Origin: Sphagnum compactum
Lineage: Eukaryota > Bryophyta > Sphagnopsida > Sphagnales
DNA length: 64,000 nt
NCBI GenBank assembly: GCA_965153455.1
Contig: OZ234493.1
Location: 1,054,001-1,118,000 of the forward strand
Reading direction: 5' to 3'
Shown here: piece after piece, positions 1-11,600 of the stretch
How the letters are laid out: each line of letters opens with the position of its first letter
How positions within the stretch are numbered: the stretch's first letter is position 1
Position numbers and translations under genes: made by a program
The notes under the pieces: model-generated
What the model was told of the DNA's origin: nothing
Seen by the model: the letters and a program-made list of their open reading frames with translations, nothing else
Databases searched by the model: none

Positions 1-2
1 CG

Positions 3-1505
3 CCAAAGGTTAAAAGGATTCCGTGCTCAATATGGAAGAGTATAATTGGAGCTTGGATGAAAGTGAGGTCCGGACTAAGCAAGGCAGAACCGTCCAACAT
101 CGTGAAAATTTACAGGCAACCAATATTCGGCAACCCTTTAATTCTAAGCGAAAGCGGAATTCCGCTAGGCCTCGGGGGATGGAGGGACGGGAGCGCCTTT
201 GCGAGAGCCGGCTGCTCCCGAACAAAGGATCTCTGGAACCAGAGAGCTCAAACCTGGAAAAGCCTCGGAGAGCTCGGAATGAGCTATCATACTTCGAACA
301 GACAATGTAAAGAAGCGATCATCGCCAGCATCCCTTGGCGGCTGGACGAAAGCCCCAACACTCCGAAGGAAGGAGACTAGATAAGCAACCCCTCCCCCTC
401 CTCAGGAGCTCCCCTCGACTGGATCTATTTCGTGCTCAACGCATCCCGGGGCCAAGCCAAAGTCATCGAATTCAAAAGAAACGCCCACAACGGACGAATT
501 CAAGCCTCCACTGACCAGGTGATCACCATCGCCACTGGCAACCTTCTTCCGGTCAGAATCCTAGAGCAAGAAAACCACGGGGCTTCCTTCAAAATCGCCA
601 AGGAGCTAAAGACACCTAGCAAGAAGACCCCAATCTTCTGGATTTTCGAGACCGGCTTTATCCAAGATCTTCCCTGGGATCCGAGGGAATGGCATTGGCG
701 GACCTCCTCGCCGCTAGGAGATGCGCCCTTCTTCGGATACACCGCCAAAAGAGGATACATCAACGCGCGGAGCTCCTCACACACCCCGCACATGATCACC
801 TTCATCCAAAGCCTCAACCTTCGGAACACCTCAACCCAGCAAGCCATTGCCAGAATTTGGCACAGCGCTCGCCCAAGGAAAGTGAGCACCCTCATATGGC
901 TCACCCTCAACCAAGGCTTACCAGTCGGCTCATGGCTCAAAATCATGGGGCTCCCCCCTCATTGCAAAGTTTGCAACTCGGGCGCTGAAGAGACCCCGCA
1001 GCACTGCTTCCTTGACTGCCCAAGAGCCCAAACCGCTTGGAAAGCTTATAAACGAATCTGGGCCGAGTGGAATTCCGTCCAGAACTTCGCTACTACCTGG
1101 CCTTTTGTGCTCCTCGGGGAAATTATCGCGGAACACGAAGATGACCCCCCCGGCCTCCTCGCGTACCACACCGGAGGCTTCACTTATCTCCGCCAACCTT
1201 TAGACATCCTTCGTAGTTTCATCCTCTACCACCTTTGGTCGGAAAGATGTAGGAAACACTTCGATGATCAATACTCTTTTCGCAAAGTCCTGATTAATGC
1301 CTAGGTGGCGACGGTGGAGGTCAGTATGGCCACCTGGAAGGCCATTAGATCTCACCGTCCGGCCAAGGACCGAGATATTCAGAGTAGAATTGAGCTTGCC
1401 TTTAGAAAAGTATGGCTGCATAAGAACATTCTCGGGACGGATAATGCCACCATTAGGTGGCACTACCTCCCCCCCTTGTACTTCCTTATTTACTCTAATG
1501 TTTGA
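3..1505 (+). pseudogene. Decayed LINE (non-LTR retrotransposon) ORF2 3' part with zf-RVT domain
   Basis: One reading frame is open from the window's left edge to a TGA at 1503-1505, interrupted only by TAG at 378-380 and TAG at 1302-1304. The frame stays the same across both stops. The part before the first stop resembles the region after the reverse transcriptase, with an IFGNPLI segment followed by a W-rich stretch. The 432-1304 part has the zf-RVT reverse-transcriptase zinc-binding pattern: a W-x-N-x-G-L-P-x-G lead, then CKVC, then EETPQHCFLDCP and a following W. This domain is typical of plant LINE ORF2 C-termini and would help the element-encoded RT copy RNA at the nick. The RT core and endonuclease lie off the left edge. 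Both stops are one transition away from a sense codon (CAG or TGG), so the copy is inactive but young enough to keep its frame. Confidence 0.85.
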
Positions 1506-1541
1506 TGGGGCTGCTGCCTCCCTCCCCGTAAGGAGTTCACC

Positions 1542-2042
1542 CTGCAGCTCGCCACGGAGGCTACATCCAAATGGCACATTTTCTTGGGACTCCTGAAATG
1601 GAGTCCCGAAACTGTCCCGGCGGGACTCCCAAAACTTTGAGCGGCCATAACTCCCGACTCCGGAGTTTGATCGCAACAAGGTCTAAACCAAAGTTGTAGC
1701 CCTCGTCAAGATCTTTCCAACGCCATGTCGCACTCTCTGAGACGACGTCGGGAAAGAGTCGATTTCCGACTTTTAGTGGTCGGGAGTCAAACTGCCAGTT
1801 TGACTCCCGGCCCTTCTTTTGCCCATAACATGAGCTGCAGATGTCCGAATGGCCAATGCGAGGCCATTTTTGATATCTACATTTCAAGACCTTTCCAATG
1901 TCACAAAGAACACCTCAAGGCGAGGTGTTTTGGGCCTTGCTGTTGCGCTCTAAACATTCGGGAGTCCCGGGGGACTCCAAACCTCCAACTTTTCCAAGTG
2001 TTGGGCTTCACCCCCACACTTGGCCAAAGTGGGGTTGTGACA
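1542..2042. mobile_element. Truncated LTR (about 500 bp) fused to the LINE remnant
   Basis: This stretch matches 29261-29761 closely along its length by eye, with only scattered substitutions and small indels. The right end GTTGTGACA corresponds to the terminal GTTGCGACA of the complete LTR at 28943-29761. The first roughly 319 bp of that LTR are missing here; LINE-derived sequence sits instead immediately left of about 1530. It holds many GGGACTCC/GGAGTCCC words and a perfect 29-bp palindrome at 1781-1809. Small ORFs across it are shadows in a non-coding LTR. Confidence 0.8.
1781..1809. repeat. Perfect palindrome inside LTR (14-bp arms, 1-bp centre)
   Basis: The arms read CGGGAGTCAAACTG and its exact reverse complement around a single C. 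The identical palindrome recurs at 29500-29528 in the second LTR copy, whereas the flanks of the two copies differ. It could form a hairpin in LTR transcripts or be a binding site; function unknown. Confidence 0.75.
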
Positions 2043-3340
2043 CAATAAACCTCACAATAGACCTCTGTTCTACACCTTTTAGTGAAGCACAAAAATTCTT
2101 TGAAACTTCAATTCCATAACAACTACACACAAAAACATCAAGTTTGGCACAAGAAATACTTCCCTCACCAACATGAACTTGAAAGAAACTTCAATGTCAC
2201 ATTGCCACTCCAAACTCCAACACTAAGATTTGGTTGTTAAGTTGCCAGATGCACTTTTGATGCATAATGCACATTAACACAAGATCAACAAAAATGAAAG
2301 CTCCACATCTCTTTGGCGACATGACATCATGAAGGATAGGATTTGGCAAGAAGAGAAAACAAGTGACAGCTCTCGCTAGTGACCTCTTGCAACAACTATG
2401 CAAAAAAATCCAACAACGAAAAAAGGGACGTTCTCGCAAACGAGCATTATGGATGGTGGAGATGTGGCTTTTCGACAAGATCTACGACTCATCTGATTGC
2501 TACTTGGCAACACCCTAAAAACTTTAGGGCTTGGACAGGCGAATTGGCACCGAAGTTCAAGAGCCTTTTGGCCCATCCATCCCATCCATCACTGAATGCT
2601 TTCTAGCGAACTTTCATCATTTGGCCCCCCCTTTTTTCCCTTTGTACTTGTACCTGTAGCTGCGTTCTTTCAAAAGTAGAAATCTGGCTTATAATTCGCC
2701 AGAAAAAAAAACACTGCCCTACACTGAAATGTACCTTATTGTCAAGTCCCTTGTGACTAGTACAATGAGATGAACTAACTTATCTATCCATTTCCCACCC
2801 CACCAAATAAAGTTAGTTGTCTCTCTCGTCAGCGGGCTCAGCGGGGGCGGCCATGCAGAAGGAAGAATTACGGCCGTGGCGTATTATTGTGACGCCGGAG
2901 TCTTGTCCCCCCATCCCCCAAATCTAGCGCCACCCTCCCCCAACTGACTTGACCCCGCTAGTCCCCCAAACTAACTGCCGCGCCTTTTTCACGCCAAAAG
3001 CGAAACCTCACTTGAACTCCGTCCCACGCGCAACGCCACCCGCTCCACTCCCGTAACGTATGCGCCTCCAAGCATTTTTTTCCAACCATGAAATCAGCAC
3101 TCAATCTAGCTGCTTGGCTGCTTGGCTTTTTAAATTTTTTATTTCTTTCTTAATTTTAAAATAATTCCCTTTTTTGTTTGCCAACTATCCATGTGGTGCC
3201 TACCATATACTAACTTATCTGGCAATCAATTATTTCAAAAAAATGAAAAAAAATCAAGATGGATATATTGTATCACACAAATAAGATTTGATTCATATTA
3301 TTATGGATATTATATTTTCTGATAAACTAAAAAAAACTAT
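2043..3340. other. Gene-free stretch with a GC-rich island
   Basis: No coding gene is supported. At about 2830-3090 the sequence turns GC- and C-rich with several CpGs (many CCCC runs), then falls abruptly into AT-rich DNA after 3100. It looks like a promoter or 5' leader without a recognisable gene attached. Nothing else is recognised. Confidence 0.4.
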
Positions 3341-4510
3341 CTAGTTCCTCCATTTATGTTGTACCAAATCATAAATATTATAAGTGTAATAAGGCAAAAG
3401 TGCTTGGTTTTGGGGCATTCAAGTTTTACACCAAGTGTTCCTACTTTCATGAATCAAATGATAGAATGGATTGACGCTACCTCAGTTTGGGTTTGTTTTT
3501 TTTCCCCAGTTTTCTAGTTGAAAATGGGTTTTTGGGAAAAATACAAAAACTGGAAAAAATATATCCAAGTTTTCACCTTAATTATAAAAGTTGAATACTA
3601 GAAATTGGATTTGAAGGTAGTAAGTTCTAATTGCTCAGTTTATTTTGATTTCTTAGTGGTAAATATTGTATACACATGAAGTATTTGGAGAAGTTTCCTA
3701 GTGTATTTGGAGGGCAACTTATACATGTTAATGATGTCTCTTAAAAAGTAAGTGATACCTTACACCTACAAGTGGCTTTGTCCTACTACTTATTAACTCC
3801 ATATATATGTTTAGGATTATGATAACATTCACTTCATGCTTATGATGGGTAACCAGGGTGGGGGCATTACTCAACGTGGGGTTGGACTTGTCCTAGGCCC
3901 ATTATCTTCAAAATGCTCCCACCAATGGGTCTAACAGAAGGCTTTACCCTACACAAACAACCTAGTTGACAAGGAAAATCTGTGAAGTGTACCTTGTGTG
4001 TGAACACTATTGCACATTTTTCATCTTTTTATTTGTCTTGTATATGTGTAGTCAATTTCATTAGTTCTAAATGGGCTTGGTTCTTATTGGACCCCATACA
4101 AAGGGGGTTGAACATTAATTCCAGTATTGGGTGAGTAAAACATTTTACCCTGAAGAACCAATGGGTATATATATACCAAGTAAATAAATATCCTACCTGA
4201 TTGGTGAAAAAAATTGGTTACCCTTTTAATTACCCTCCCCAGGTAAGAAATATGTCATACTTACCTTGTCTTTAATTGCTAGTATATGGTTGGAAATTAC
4301 CATTACCCCTGGCAAGGTAGTTGCTTTGAAAAGGGTAAATTGAGGGTATATGCCAAACTCATCATATAGCACATATGCATTTCTGTATTTTCCAATGCAT
4401 GTGGTTATCGGGGATTTGTTTGAAGTATGGTGACTAACTATTAAACATTCACTTTCTTTTGGTATTTAATCTTTATTCATTACATTAAATACCATAAACG
4501 GAGGAACTAG
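3341..4510. mobile_element. Candidate DNA transposon remnant bounded by inverted repeats
   Basis: CTAGTTCCTCCATTTATG at 3341-3358 is matched in inverted orientation at 4493-4510 (17 of 18 positions). The A-rich flanks outside both arms are also similar. The roughly 1.1 kb interior contains no transposase reading frame. No clear target duplication could be fixed, so the superfamily is left open. Confidence 0.45.
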
Positions 4511-6390
4511 ATTGAATTTTTTCTTGTAATACCTGGCGGGTATCAGGAGGAAAACCCCCCTTGTTTTCTAGTAGGGCTTTACAAATTGTGAATGAGTTTG
4601 CAAAAATGTATAGAACCACTACACACTTGAAAAGCTATAAGTGTCGACAGATACAATAATTGTGTTGACATTGGCCCAAACTGACATCCCCTACACACAA
4701 CATGATCACAAAATTTAAGAAACAAGGTAACACGAAAGCATAAAGGGTAGTCAACTGAGGATGAGATATGGCACAACATGCTATGATCTTTTCGTATTTG
4801 TCTTGCATAAACATTTGTTGGTGCCTCATCTGTTTGATGTTGTCATAATGCAAAAAGACACAATAAGTTACTTTCTCCAGGTTCCAAAGTAGAGAGCAAC
4901 TTTGTTGGATCTGCCTACAAGGGGAGAGAGTAGAGACTATAGAATGGTGGAGCTTTCATTTGGTTCTACTAATTATTAGTTCTGGGGTGTATTCCAAAGT
5001 TTGCATTTTTCTAATTTATTTTTGTTTTGCGCAGTGAGCACATTGATAGGACCGTCAAAAAAAATAATTCTAAGTCTGTGGACACTCACCCAAATAGAAT
5101 TTTGCATTCCCTAACTAGAATTATAGAAGCACATTCGTTTGGCCCAAGTATGTAGGTTATGAGGATTCAACCTTGGGCAAAGTTACGGTATAACGTCTGG
5201 TGCCATTGGGAACATCTTGAGGAACACATTGAGAACTGAGGGGCATAGGTTGGGAACACATAAGGAACATGATGACAACAAAATGAGAACTTGGTGCCAA
5301 CACATTGGCAACATCAAAATACAAAAAAAAGATAAAAGAATAAGGGTAAAATTGTCGTTACATCTCCAATTGCATAAAAAATCATAAGCTTATGGGAACC
5401 TCATGTGAGATGTCCTATCTTTCAAGTGTTGCTGGTTTGAAGTTTGAAATTGCCATAAGGGGCAGAGCCATTACTCCATGGTGCACTTGTTGTCTTCATA
5501 TATACTCCACATTAATCACCAAGAATTCACTACAATTTCTTAGTTGCTGAGATGGTACCTTAATGAAGAGAAGAGAGCCCACACAGATCCTTACTACATA
5601 TTAGAATTTGCATATTCAGGATCCTATCCTTTGTAAGGTGCTTCTTATTTTCCATCTTGCAAAGAGTGCAAAGAAATCATTTAGTGTTAGCAAAGGCTAC
5701 ATTATAAAACATGGTCCTTAGCGTTGTGAAGGCATTGTTTTGCTTCTAAGTGGGTTCTTAGATTTTTCTAATTTCCTAATGCTCTTTCTTTCCTTGCATT
5801 TTTTATTTAAAGAATTATTAGAAAATTCTTCATAGTAAGATTTAACCAAAATGATTGGAAAATGGTTTTTGGACAAAAGAATTGGTTGAGTAACCAGTTC
5901 AAACTTGGGCCAACAATACAACCTACACTAATCTATCTACAAAGGAAGGTAGTTTGTTTATTTTGTTTTTCATGTTAAGCTCTCCCAACCTTGGTACTCT
6001 TGGTACCATTGGAAGGCCCTCGATGAATAGGGGTGCACCAAGCTGGTTTCATAATGTTTCAACCTCAGGTGGAGGAGTTATTGAATATTGAACACTTTTT
6101 CAACGAGAATTGATTTTTATCAATAAAAATAATTTTAAAGGAATTTGGAATGGCTCTTGGTATTGTTGGAAAGCTGTCAATGAGTAGGATTCAATGAAGG
6201 TGATTTGACATTTTTTAGACCTGAGATGTGAGAGATATTGAATTCAGATAATGTTTTTGTCATCGAAAATTCGATTAAATTACTAAAAATAATGATTTTG
6301 GAAGGAACAATTAATGGGGCAGTTCACACTTGGGCCAAAGACACAGGCTACACTAATGGAACATGCCCGGGCAGATGACATTCTACCCTC
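4511..6390. other. Gene-free stretch with a degenerate tandem duplication
   Basis: No gene is recognised. Two diverged units of about 155 bp lie head-to-tail at roughly 6003-6158 and 6158-6310. Each has a GGAA(A/G)GC...TC(A/G)ATGA(A/G)TAGG stretch followed by an AT-rich tail. A line beginning CAGTTCA(A/C)ACTTGGGCCAA recurs at about 5897 and 6318, each followed by ACACTAAT. Confidence 0.4.
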
Positions 6391-7353
6391 TTAATTTCCC
6401 GTTTTAAAAAAAAAAAAACTCTCGCTTCTCCCTGAAGGGAGGGTCTCCCCAAATTTCCTCACGTGCATCTCTCCGGGCAGACCGCCATCTACCCGGACCC
6501 TTCCTCGATTAGTACATTTAATGTTCCCCATGGGGAGAGCCCGAGTGTTTGGCTGCTGCCCCGCACGCGCGCGCCGTCCCATGCGGATCCCGTTCCCCGT
6601 TACGCCCCATGGAGCAACGGAGAAACGCAGTGCTCCCCTTCTTCGATGAGCTTGCAGAAAGTTCTCGCACGCTCGCTAGCTCCCCCCCCTCCCCCCCTCC
6701 CCCACTCTCTCTCTCTCTCCCCATATTCTCTTCGTTGATCTTTTCTCGTCCTTTACGGCTTTATCAACTGGAGATATACCTCGTCTCGTTTTAGTTTGTT
6801 GGGTGGGGTTGGGAAAAAAGTACGTAACTAAAACTTGGATGCGAGAAATATTTTTGCAGAGTCACATACTGAGCACAGCTGGCCAGAGATGATCTATGTA
6901 GATGTGGTTGAACTTTGAAGCACTGGAGATGAACTTCATAGAGATTCTCTAAGTAAATATGGTTGAACTTTGAACCACTTGCTACAGGTTGGTTGATGCA
7001 CTTGGCTGCCTTTTATTGTTGTTGTTGTTGTGTGTGTCTGCGTCGCTTGTTGTTGTGTTTGTAAGCAAGCTGGTTGGGATTGGTCTTCAGCTTCAAGTCT
7101 AATCTCCCTCAGCTTCCTTTCTCTTGTGTCGCTTCTCCTTCCTTCACCTCTAGCTGCTGTTTCTTCTTCATCTCCACCACCCGCATTGTCTCCCTTGAAG
7201 AAGCTCCCGCTCCCGATCGATAGCAAGCACGGTTGCCGTCGAAGGTGCCGGAAAGATAGATAGACAAGCGGAGGAACAGAAAGCAATAGAAGTGGCAGAG
7301 AAGAAGTAGTGGAGACCTGAGGCAGGAATTTAGAAGTGGCAGATTCTGCAACA
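6390..7353 (+). promoter_or_regulatory. Upstream region and likely 5' leader of the BZR1-family gene
   Basis: Base composition rises from AT-rich to GC-rich at about 6420 and stays mixed to the start codon. There is a G-box CACGTG at 6460-6465, a C/CT-rich tract at about 6682-6722, and a TTG/TG-rich tract at about 7014-7050. Pyrimidine tracts of this kind are common in plant core promoters and leaders. No TATA box or transcription start could be fixed. Long reading frames on the other strand here (6936-7439) are compositional. Confidence 0.45.
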
Positions 7354-8642
7354 ATGACGTCAGGAACGCGACTGCCGACTTGGAAGGAGAGGGAGAACAA
7401 CAAAAGAAGGGAGCGGCGTCGACGAGCCATAGCCGCCAAGATCTTCGCAGGCTTGCGTTCGTACGGGAACTACAAGCTGCCCAAGCATTGCGACAACAAC
7501 GAAGTGCTCAAGGCATTGTGTGCGGAAGCTGGTTGGATCGTGGACGAGGACGGCACCACCTACCGCAAGGCATGCATGCCAGCTGCTCCCGTCCTCTGCT
7601 TCTCCTTAGTTTTTTGCGCTTTTCTCTAACCCCAGCCTTTTTCTTTCTGTCTTCTGTTGACAAGAGCTCGGGCCTCTCTCTCTTGCTATTACAGGGAACC
7701 AAGCCACCTTCTTCTGTAGGTCAACAACAACAAATGGAGGTTTCCCCATCGCCGTCAGTAAGTCCAACATCCTCATGTCCAGGAGCCAATGATGGCACAT
7801 CCCTCATCCCATGGCTCAAGGGTTTGTCTTCTTGCCACGGTGGAGGCGGTGGCAGCAGTGGGACTGCTAGCACAAGTAGCAGTGCAGGTCTGCCACCCTT
7901 GCATGTCATGCATGGGAAGTCTGCCAGTGCACCAGTCACCCCTCCTCTGAGCTCCCCAACTGCGAGAGGCATTCCTATTAAAACTGAGTGGGATGCAGCA
8001 ATTGCAAGAGATGGTTTCTCTGAGTGTCCCACACATGCATTCTCACAATCTGCTGTCAATGCGTGGTCACACCATTCAAGCTTGCTTGCTGCTGCAGCAG
8101 CAGCAGCAACTGCTGCATTGAATCAATCACACCTGCGCCCGGGCTATTGTGACACCCCAGATGGTTGCCGCACTCCCGCAGATGAAGTGGAATCAGATTT
8201 CTCTCCAGCCACAGCTCTTGAGTTTACAAGTATGGGCGTCTCAACTTCCATCAAGTGGGCAGATGGGATCCGAGTGCATGTAGGGCCAGCTGGTTCAGCT
8301 CCTCAAGGGCTATCATCGGGAGCATCAGGCTGCATTGTTGGAGGCATGGGCTTGGGTCCCTTCCCAACCATGGCCCAATCTGAAACACCTCCAGAGACAC
8401 CAGCTTACTGCAATCCTTGGCATGGTGGCTCCATGCAACCTGCAGCAAGCATGCCCAGCCCTCGAACTGCACCAAGGCTGTTGAATCCCTGTAGAGCAGA
8501 AAAGCTTGCTATCAACTTGGAGAGCACAGATGTACAGGCTTCATGGGAGATGACACCTGAGGCATTGGGCAAAAGAAAGGTCCCTGATGAGTTAGAGCTC
8601 ACATTAGGCAGCTCAAGTTTGCACGCATCACCAGCTCAATGA
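7354..8642 (+). CDS. BZR1-like (BEH): BZR1/BES1-family brassinosteroid-type transcription factor (two exons, GC-AG intron)
   Basis: Exons 7354-7569 and 7695-8642 give about 387 residues. The ATG at 7354 was chosen because MTSGTR-x-PTW-(K/R)[14 protein letters not shown] is the family N-terminus. Residues 1-72 form the basic bHLH-like DNA-binding domain, ending GTTYRK. Exon 2 continues GTKPPSS, like the family's RKGCKPP. Next come a Ser/Pro-rich stretch, SLIPWLKGL, and [14 protein letters not shown] (about 7921-7970), the GSK3/BIN2 phosphorylation and 14-3-3-binding segment. A second [11 protein letters not shown] patch follows. The C-terminus has the EAR-like LELTLGSSS used for TOPLESS-type repression. 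In the family, BIN2-type kinases hold the factor inactive, and PP2A releases it to bind BRRE and G-box sites in the nucleus. An odd feature is the donor AAG|GCATGC. Using the next GT would leave a family-atypical ACMPAAP insert. The Gly-, Ser- and Ala-rich interior is low complexity. Family assignment is firm; exact paralogue is not. Confidence 0.93.
7570..7694 (+). other. GC-AG intron in the BZR1-family gene
   Basis: The 125-bp intron begins GCATGC directly after codon AAG and ends ...TATTACAG. Joining AAG to GGA in phase 0 gives TYRK-GTKPP, matching the conserved intron site of the family. No GT donor nearby preserves this junction. Confidence 0.75.
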
Positions 8643-11600
8643 AGAAGCTTTGGTACTCCATTATCTTGAGGATCAATGGTCCTCTGCAGTCCAAATTTAG
8701 GGTTTAGAGTAGAGTCAGCAGGCAAACATGTGCCAAACTTGCATAAGCAAATCCATGGTTACACATATTTTTGTAGCATTAAGAGGATTGGGAAGTTGGT
8801 TTGTGGTTTCTTGAGGTATGTGATCACCTATCTTGCTGATGTATATCACATGCTCTCCAAATTCGTTCTTGAAGAATTTGGGGGAAACCAATCTCAAACA
8901 CTTCTACACAGTGCAATTTATCCTTCCTAAGTAATGCCATTTGCTAATTCATAACAGATGCCAGGAGATAGTTTGCAAGGAGTATTGCATGATCCCACGA
9001 TTGCAGGTGATGGGCCTCTGCAATGAGTGTAGCCTTACATAATGGTAAAAACCTCAGATGAATTTTGTGGTGTATTCAGAGGTGCTCTTACAGAGTGTAA
9101 ATGCCTGTGTTGGTTTTTTCCATCATACCCAGTGGGTATCATAGGGAAAAAAGTGAAAAATGAAACAATTCCTTGATTTTTATGCCATGTAAATGCCCTT
9201 GGCTGCGGCATTACTGGAATCAGGCCTGCCTCAGCTCTGCCTTGGGCAGGTCCTTATTCCCTGAAGGACACCAAACCCTAGCCTTGGGCATTACCCACTA
9301 ATGTACTCAAGAAATGTTCATAAGCTAGTTCTCAAGCTTTGAAAAGTTTTCATTTCCACCAAAGAGAAAAAGAATATATAGTCCATAAAGAGTGAGCAGG
9401 GCTTAGACAAGCTCAGCATCATTAGTGTCTTCACTCTTGAGGGGAGCATTAGCACCTCTCTTGTACATGATACATGAGTGGACATCAACTTTTTTCCAGT
9501 CACGGATTTGCTTTGTTGGTTGTATCATGCAAGTGATTCTTTTTTGTGGCTAAATCTAGCCAGTTGGCTTTTTTTTTTTTTTCAAAGTGGCTAAAACTAT
9601 GTGTTTTCTGGTTTTCTAGTCACCAAAAGAATTCTACCATTTTTTTGGATAAATTGCCAGATTTCTCTATTGGGTTCCAGAATGTAGCCAAGATGTGATG
9701 GATTCTTTTTTTTAATTACTTTCATATCTATAATATATAGCCAAATTTGGCTAAATCTTCTTGTGGATTATCACGGGTTTGGTTTGGCTACTGGGAAAAA
9801 CAAAAAAAAGCCTGAAACTATTATGCCAGATAGCTTGACACTGATGTGTAAGGAAGATAAAAACTGGCAGCTGTTTCTCTTCGTCATGTACAGTTGCAAG
9901 TTATATAAAGCATCGCCTCTTTGCAGAGTACATCTGATTTGACACGTGCTGGTGCAACTGCGCCATCACATATGATTCATGATGTTGAGAAAAGTCGGTG
10001 TGAATATAAAGATTCATTTGTCATCCCCGTTATGGATCGATCTTGTGGTATAATCCAATTTGTGTGGCCTATTGCTGCACTAGGAAGGAATACCACATGG
10101 CTTTATAGTGTGCAGCCTTTCGCAACCAAGACACGGCCTTTCATATCACCACCTAAAATACCTGCAAGTCTTTTTCCTTTTGTATCTCCAGGCACCTCAC
10201 CAAGCCCAATGTGCCTCCAGTGCCTCCAATGCCTCCAATGCAACTTTGGTTTCGTAGATTGTAAACCACCTGAAAAAACTTTTACAGCCACTTAATATTG
10301 TAGGGTAGAACTGCCCATCACCAATCATTACCCTATCATCGAACATTTATTTAGATCTTCATCTTTCATTTTTTGAGTGATTTAAAATGTTATGGGAGTG
10401 CTGCCTTAAGCTTTAGAAATCATCTTTGAAATGCAAAGGAAAAAGAGTAATGAAAAAATAGCAAGAAGGAAAATAAGCTCTCCAACTTACAAAATGTGTT
10501 TTTTTTTTTTTTTTTGGACCCCTCCTACTTTCAAAGCTTATAACTTTCTTATTTCTTATTCATTTTAAATGATTTAAAATTTTATAGTGGCACCTTGAGG
10601 TTCTACAAATCGTCTTTGAACTCTAATAGCAACATAGCGACATACAAGGAATTTTTTTAGTGTTTGGGAATTGGCTTTGTAACATTTGATGGTTTTTTTT
10701 TTTTGAGTTCTGGACCGCGCCCACCCTCTACTTTGGGGGGCTGTAACTTTCTCAATTCTAATATGTTTTTGATGATTTTTAGTGCACCAGATGCACCAAT
10801 AGGAGGGGTTCAAATTTTGTTTGGACACCAAAAACAATGGAGCCCTCCACTTGGATCCGGCCTGCCATAAGCGATTAAGTGTTTGCTCACCGGCTGTTCT
10901 ACCCTAGTACATCAATGGTTTAAACCCAAATTCCTTCATTTTCAAGTTCTACTAAAAGCTTACAGCATCTCCACCCCAAAGCAGCAAAAACCCTTATTTT
11001 ATATAAATCTTGCAAATCAGGCAATGCAAATCCAAATCCTATTTGCTCTCCAGTCAAACTGGCCTAAAATGGAATGGTCATTTTGACGTCTTTAATCAGA
11101 TTTTTTCCTATGAATTTGGTCAGAGACAAATCATTGGTCCAAATGCAAAAGTGTAAATGGTCTTTCATTGCTCAAACTTTTCTTCATATATTTGTGGGTG
11201 GGGGGACATTGAGCATTAAACACCAACTTATTTTAATAGAAAGGTGTATTTTATTGCTATGGGGTGGAGGTGTTTTTAGCTTCAAGTAATTCAAGACTAA
11301 GTCAAGATTACTGAAAGCACTTTGACATTGCCAAAAAGAGTAGGAACTTCAATGGAGCTACATGTATCACATGTAATTTTATCCAAGGGAAGCAAAACCC
11401 AAAGTAAACTTAGGGACACCCATAGCTCATATTTGGGGCCTCTATCAATGTCTCTGAAATCCAAATTGTGTGCAAGTGAATTCCAATGTTGGGGTCTAGA
11501 CTTTTTTTTAAAATTTTAAAGAACCTCCTTGTTGTTTTTTTTTTTCTATCATTTTTTCCATTGTATGAAAATAATAATAATAATAATAATTCTGTCTAAA

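Noticed and set aside
6936-7439. 167-aa minus-strand frame over the BZR1 leader
   Set aside because: Antisense of the 5' leader and exon 1; Ser/Leu-rich composition only.
7570-7629. BZR1 exon 1 extended through ACMPAAP to a GT donor at 7591
   Set aside because: It would insert seven non-conserved residues where the family has a continuous RKG-x-KPP junction; the GC donor fits better.
9921-10295. 124-aa open frame on the plus strand
   Set aside because: No domain, no splice context, and its C-terminal repeats come from a short CCTCCA(A/G)TG nucleotide repeat.
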